Shown one piece after another: positions 60,944-62,642 of a stretch of 62,642 bases of DNA. The position numbers and the translations under genes are program-made. Each line of letters opens with the position of its first letter. Positions within the stretch are counted from its first letter, which is position 1. Source of the stretch: Symbiobacterium thermophilum. GTDB taxonomy: Bacteria; Bacillota; Sulfobacillia; UBA995. The notes beneath the pieces are model-generated. The model was not told where the DNA came from. It did no database searches and was given only the letters and a program-made list of their open reading frames with translations. Where the stretch lies: positions 1 to 62,642 of the forward strand of contig DYFO01000006.1 of the NCBI GenBank assembly GCA_020725145.1, given 5' to 3'.

Positions 60944-61880
60944 ACAGGCCTTGCTGACCGCTTCAGTCATGGTCGTCGTTCTCGCTCTGGGCATGCTCGC
61001 CGGCGAGGGGCGTGCCGCCAGGGACCACGAGGCCGTAGAGAAGTTCCTTGCCGCGTACGGGCTCGAGCCGGGGGGCGAGCCCCGCGCCTTCGGGGTGGTC
61101 GTGCCCGCCTCCTGGGAAGTCGAGTACGGGGAGTACCCGGAGGGCCTCTATTGGGCCCTGGCCAGCGAGTTCTCCCGCGACGCCGGACTCGACCTCGAGG
61201 TCCTGAAGGGTGAGCGGGTGAGGGTGTGGCGGGCCCCGCTCGAGGGCGGGCTCCCGGGGAAGGGCGAGCAGAGTCAGTTCACCTACCTGACCGACATCGT
61301 GGTCCTGCTGAAGGACGGCAAGATTGCGGGCGCGTGGCTGCAGTTCAATGTGATGGAAGTGGGACCCTCGGTCGGGGGCAGGTCCCTTGAGGACGTAGCC
61401 GGCCTCCCCTTCGAGGAGTGGGTGTGGCAGTCGGGCGTCTTCGTAGACTCGCCGGCAAACGCCGACCTTGCCGAGATGGACCCGGCCGGGGTCCTCGAGG
61501 CGTTCTTCGCCGCGGTGAACGCGGGCGACAGGACTCGGGCACACGTCTGCCTCACGCCCGGGGAACTCCTTCGGAGCCTCACGGCGAACCTTGGCCCGGA
61601 CCCTGCCTGTCTCTATCACTCCGGCTGGAGCATCTACAACTCGCTGGTCGAGAATATCGTGAGCGGGGAAATGACCGGGATACGCCTTTACGACCCCGAC
61701 GCCCCCGCCGAGACCATCACCGACCTCACCGGTCTCGCCCGGGTCGGGGCGGAGATGCGGCTGCACGTGCGTTGGCGCGAACCCGCTTTCAACCAGCGGG
61801 AGGGTCCCGAGACCCGGTTCGCCATCATGGAGCGGACTCCGTTCGGGTGGAAGCTCGGAGGCCTAGGAACGGGACCGTAG
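60924..61880 (+). CDS. Secreted DUF4830/DUF4829-type protein
   Basis: The 318-residue product has a signal peptide (TASVMVVVLALGMLAGEGRA). The first domain (FLAAYGLEPGGEPRAFGVVV, FSRDAGLDLEVLKGERVRVW, VVLLKDGKIAGAWLQF) follows the DUF4830 pattern. The second (VLEAFFAAVNAGDRTRAHVC and the GTEMRLHV-like region) resembles DUF4829 or an NTF2-like domain. Both occur in secreted proteins of Bacillota with unknown function. GTG 60924 follows TTGGAGGA. Confidence 0.8.
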   Translation: MRNLKLGQALLTASVMVVVLALGMLAGEGRAARDHEAVEKFLAAYGLEPGGEPRAFGVVVPASWEVEYGEYPEGLYWALASEFSRDAGLDLEVLKGERVRVWRAPLEGGLPGKGEQSQFTYLTDIVVLLKDGKIAGAWLQFNVMEVGPSVGGRSLEDVAGLPFEEWVWQSGVFVDSPANADLAEMDPAGVLEAFFAAVNAGDRTRAHVCLTPGELLRSLTANLGPDPACLYHSGWSIYNSLVENIVSGEMTGIRLYDPDAPAETITDLTGLARVGAEMRLHVRWREPAFNQREGPETRFAIMERTPFGWKLGGLGTGP

Positions 61881-61904
61881 ACAACCTTCCTCCTTGCCGG
61901 GCGC

Positions 61905-62175
61905 AGTAGGCGGCTCCGCGGACATTCGGGTGGGTTAACACCTGGCCGACCACCTCGCCCTGCTGGACTACCACCCGATCGAGTCCCCGCTCCAGGATCG
62001 ACTTGATGCTGCGATAGGAGTGCAGGTGGAAAGCAAGCGCCCGCGCTGCCGCGGCTTCCATGCGCTCGGGCGGATAGCCCTTGCTCAGGCGCATGATGCC
62101 GAGGCACGAGCGATAGCCGTGCTCCGGGTGTGGCCGCTCCTCCAGAATGGTTTGGACGAGCCGGGCCGTTTTTTG
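61905..62175 (-). mobile_element. IS21-family IstA transposase C-terminal fragment
   Basis: The minus strand reads ILEERPHPEHGYRSCLGIMR, then RMEAAAARALAFHLHSYRSI, KSILERGLDR and HPNVRG, the typical end of IstA (HPExGYRSCLGI...RxExACARAL...YRSVxSIL). The N-terminal DDE core is missing; an IS256 end begins right next to it. Confidence 0.85.
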
Positions 62176-62183
62176 TTCGAATA

Positions 62184-62562
62184 GAGTCCCCAGTAGTGGT
62201 GTAAATGGGACGGATCAGACTTAGATAGGGACGGCTCCTTGACAGAAGAGGCCATCGGCCGGTTCCTTTCGGGTTAGAAGACCACTAACGAGAGGGATCA
62301 GCAAGAGCGAGGTCTCGCGGGTCTGCGCCGAGCTCGATTGCGAGATGGCCCGTTTCCGGGAGCGACCGTTGGAAGGGCATCACGCGTATGTCTGGCTGGA
62401 TGCCAAGGCCGTGAAGATACGGGCGGACGGTCGAGTGATCAACATGGCCGCCGTGGTGGCCGTTGGGGTGCGTGAGAGTGGCCGGCGGGAGGTGCTTGGT
62501 TATGACGTGGGTGCCGCCGAGACATACGACTTCTGGTTGGAGTTCCTGCGGGGGTTGGGCCG
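62184..62562 (+). mobile_element. IS256-family element remnant
   Basis: A terminal sequence (62184-62213) is followed by a shortened leader and, from 62291, by transposase residues RGISKSEVSRVCAELD, RPLEGHHAYVWLDAKAVKIR, and VAVGVRESGRREVLGYDVGA, ending in FWLEFLRGL. This is the Mutator/IS256 catalytic core containing WLDA (first catalytic Asp). The N-terminal and C-terminal parts are deleted. Confidence 0.88.
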
Positions 62563-62642
62563 CTTCGCGCGAGAAGGGAACGTAGCTTAACTCGTCGAGC
62601 ACCACCAGGTCCAGCTTGCGCCACAGCTTCTCGATCCGAGAG
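62563..62642 (-). mobile_element. IS21-family IstB ATPase fragment
   Basis: The minus strand at the right edge reads RIEKLWRKLDLVVLDELSYV followed by PFSREAA, the Walker B region of IstB. It is cut by the IS256 remnant and runs off the window. Its order relative to the istA fragment does not fit a single interrupted IS21, so two copies are probably represented. Confidence 0.85.

Overview
The window looks like a chromosomal segment from a GC-rich member of the Bacillota that probably sporulates and makes bacillithiol. The evidence is gene content: a tepA–ylzJ–spoIIIE block in the order known from Bacillus, bshB and bshA, the mrfA–mrfB repair pair, a PdaB-like deacetylase, DUF2680/DUF4830-type secreted proteins, and many GTG/TTG starts behind strong Shine-Dalgarno sequences. 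No rRNA, tRNA or CRISPR array was recognised. The genus cannot be named from the sequence alone.

Layout. (1) 1-2468 is a decayed zone: a broken J-domain, a truncated copy of the tepA 5' part, a small helix-turn-helix ORF and IS66/ISAs1 transposase scraps. (2) 2469-7309 carries a secreted subtilisin, a PHP-domain protein and a membrane protein. This block is bounded by two copies of an 834-bp direct repeat (tepA 5' region). (3) 7765-34xxx is mostly core genome: tepA, ylzJ-like, uppP, spoIIIE/ftsK; an OmpR-type two-component system; a DUF2680 protein; a UbiA prenyltransferase; a NarL-type kinase and regulator; UPF0182 and asnS; a rodZ-like gene, a D,D-carboxypeptidase, an ABC-2 exporter and secreted proteins; pdaB-like; mrfAB; then bshB–bshA–rimO. 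(4) 35564-43786 is an accessory island: TetR, HMG-CoA-synthase-like, thiolase-like, DUF35, MFS, SCP2, an unknown protein, a membrane protein and an SDR. It is flanked by a 993-bp direct repeat, identical where compared, that carries the 3' end of rimO, a small zinc-ribbon gene and the 3' end of a DUF692/MNIO-like gene. (5) 44215-48702 holds the zinc-ribbon gene, the intact DUF692 gene, a frameshifted WYL-type regulator, and a GntR-regulated ABC exporter with a LysE-type exporter. (6) 48709-56134 holds thiC without its 5' end, abutting a second accessory cluster: an M24-fold protein, a PucR/CdaR regulator, a glycyl-radical-enzyme activase and a HypD-like glycyl radical enzyme. (7) 56135-62642 mixes small genes, a second ABC-2 exporter (one ATPase, two permeases), a DUF4830-type secreted protein, several pseudogenes (ddl, fmdB, a LuxR-type HTH) and a nest of IS21/IS256 remnants.

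How the parts may work together. mrfA and mrfB form a repair operon whose predicted promoter has a LexA-type box nested between the -35 and -10. bshB and bshA overlap by 4 nt and cover two steps of bacillithiol synthesis. The HMGCS-like/thiolase/DUF35 trio resembles the acyl-transfer complexes of archaeal HMG-CoA synthesis and PhlACB. Here, however, the HMGCS-like partner has Gly where the catalytic Cys should be, which makes the island the best candidate for undescribed chemistry. The glycyl radical enzyme has the active-site spacing of trans-4-hydroxyproline dehydratase and sits with its activase, a diffusible-signal regulator and an M24-fold protein that has lost most metal ligands. The recurring arrangement of accessory genes between long direct repeats of a neighbouring core gene suggests either a common mode of acquisition or assembly problems, and should be checked with long reads.
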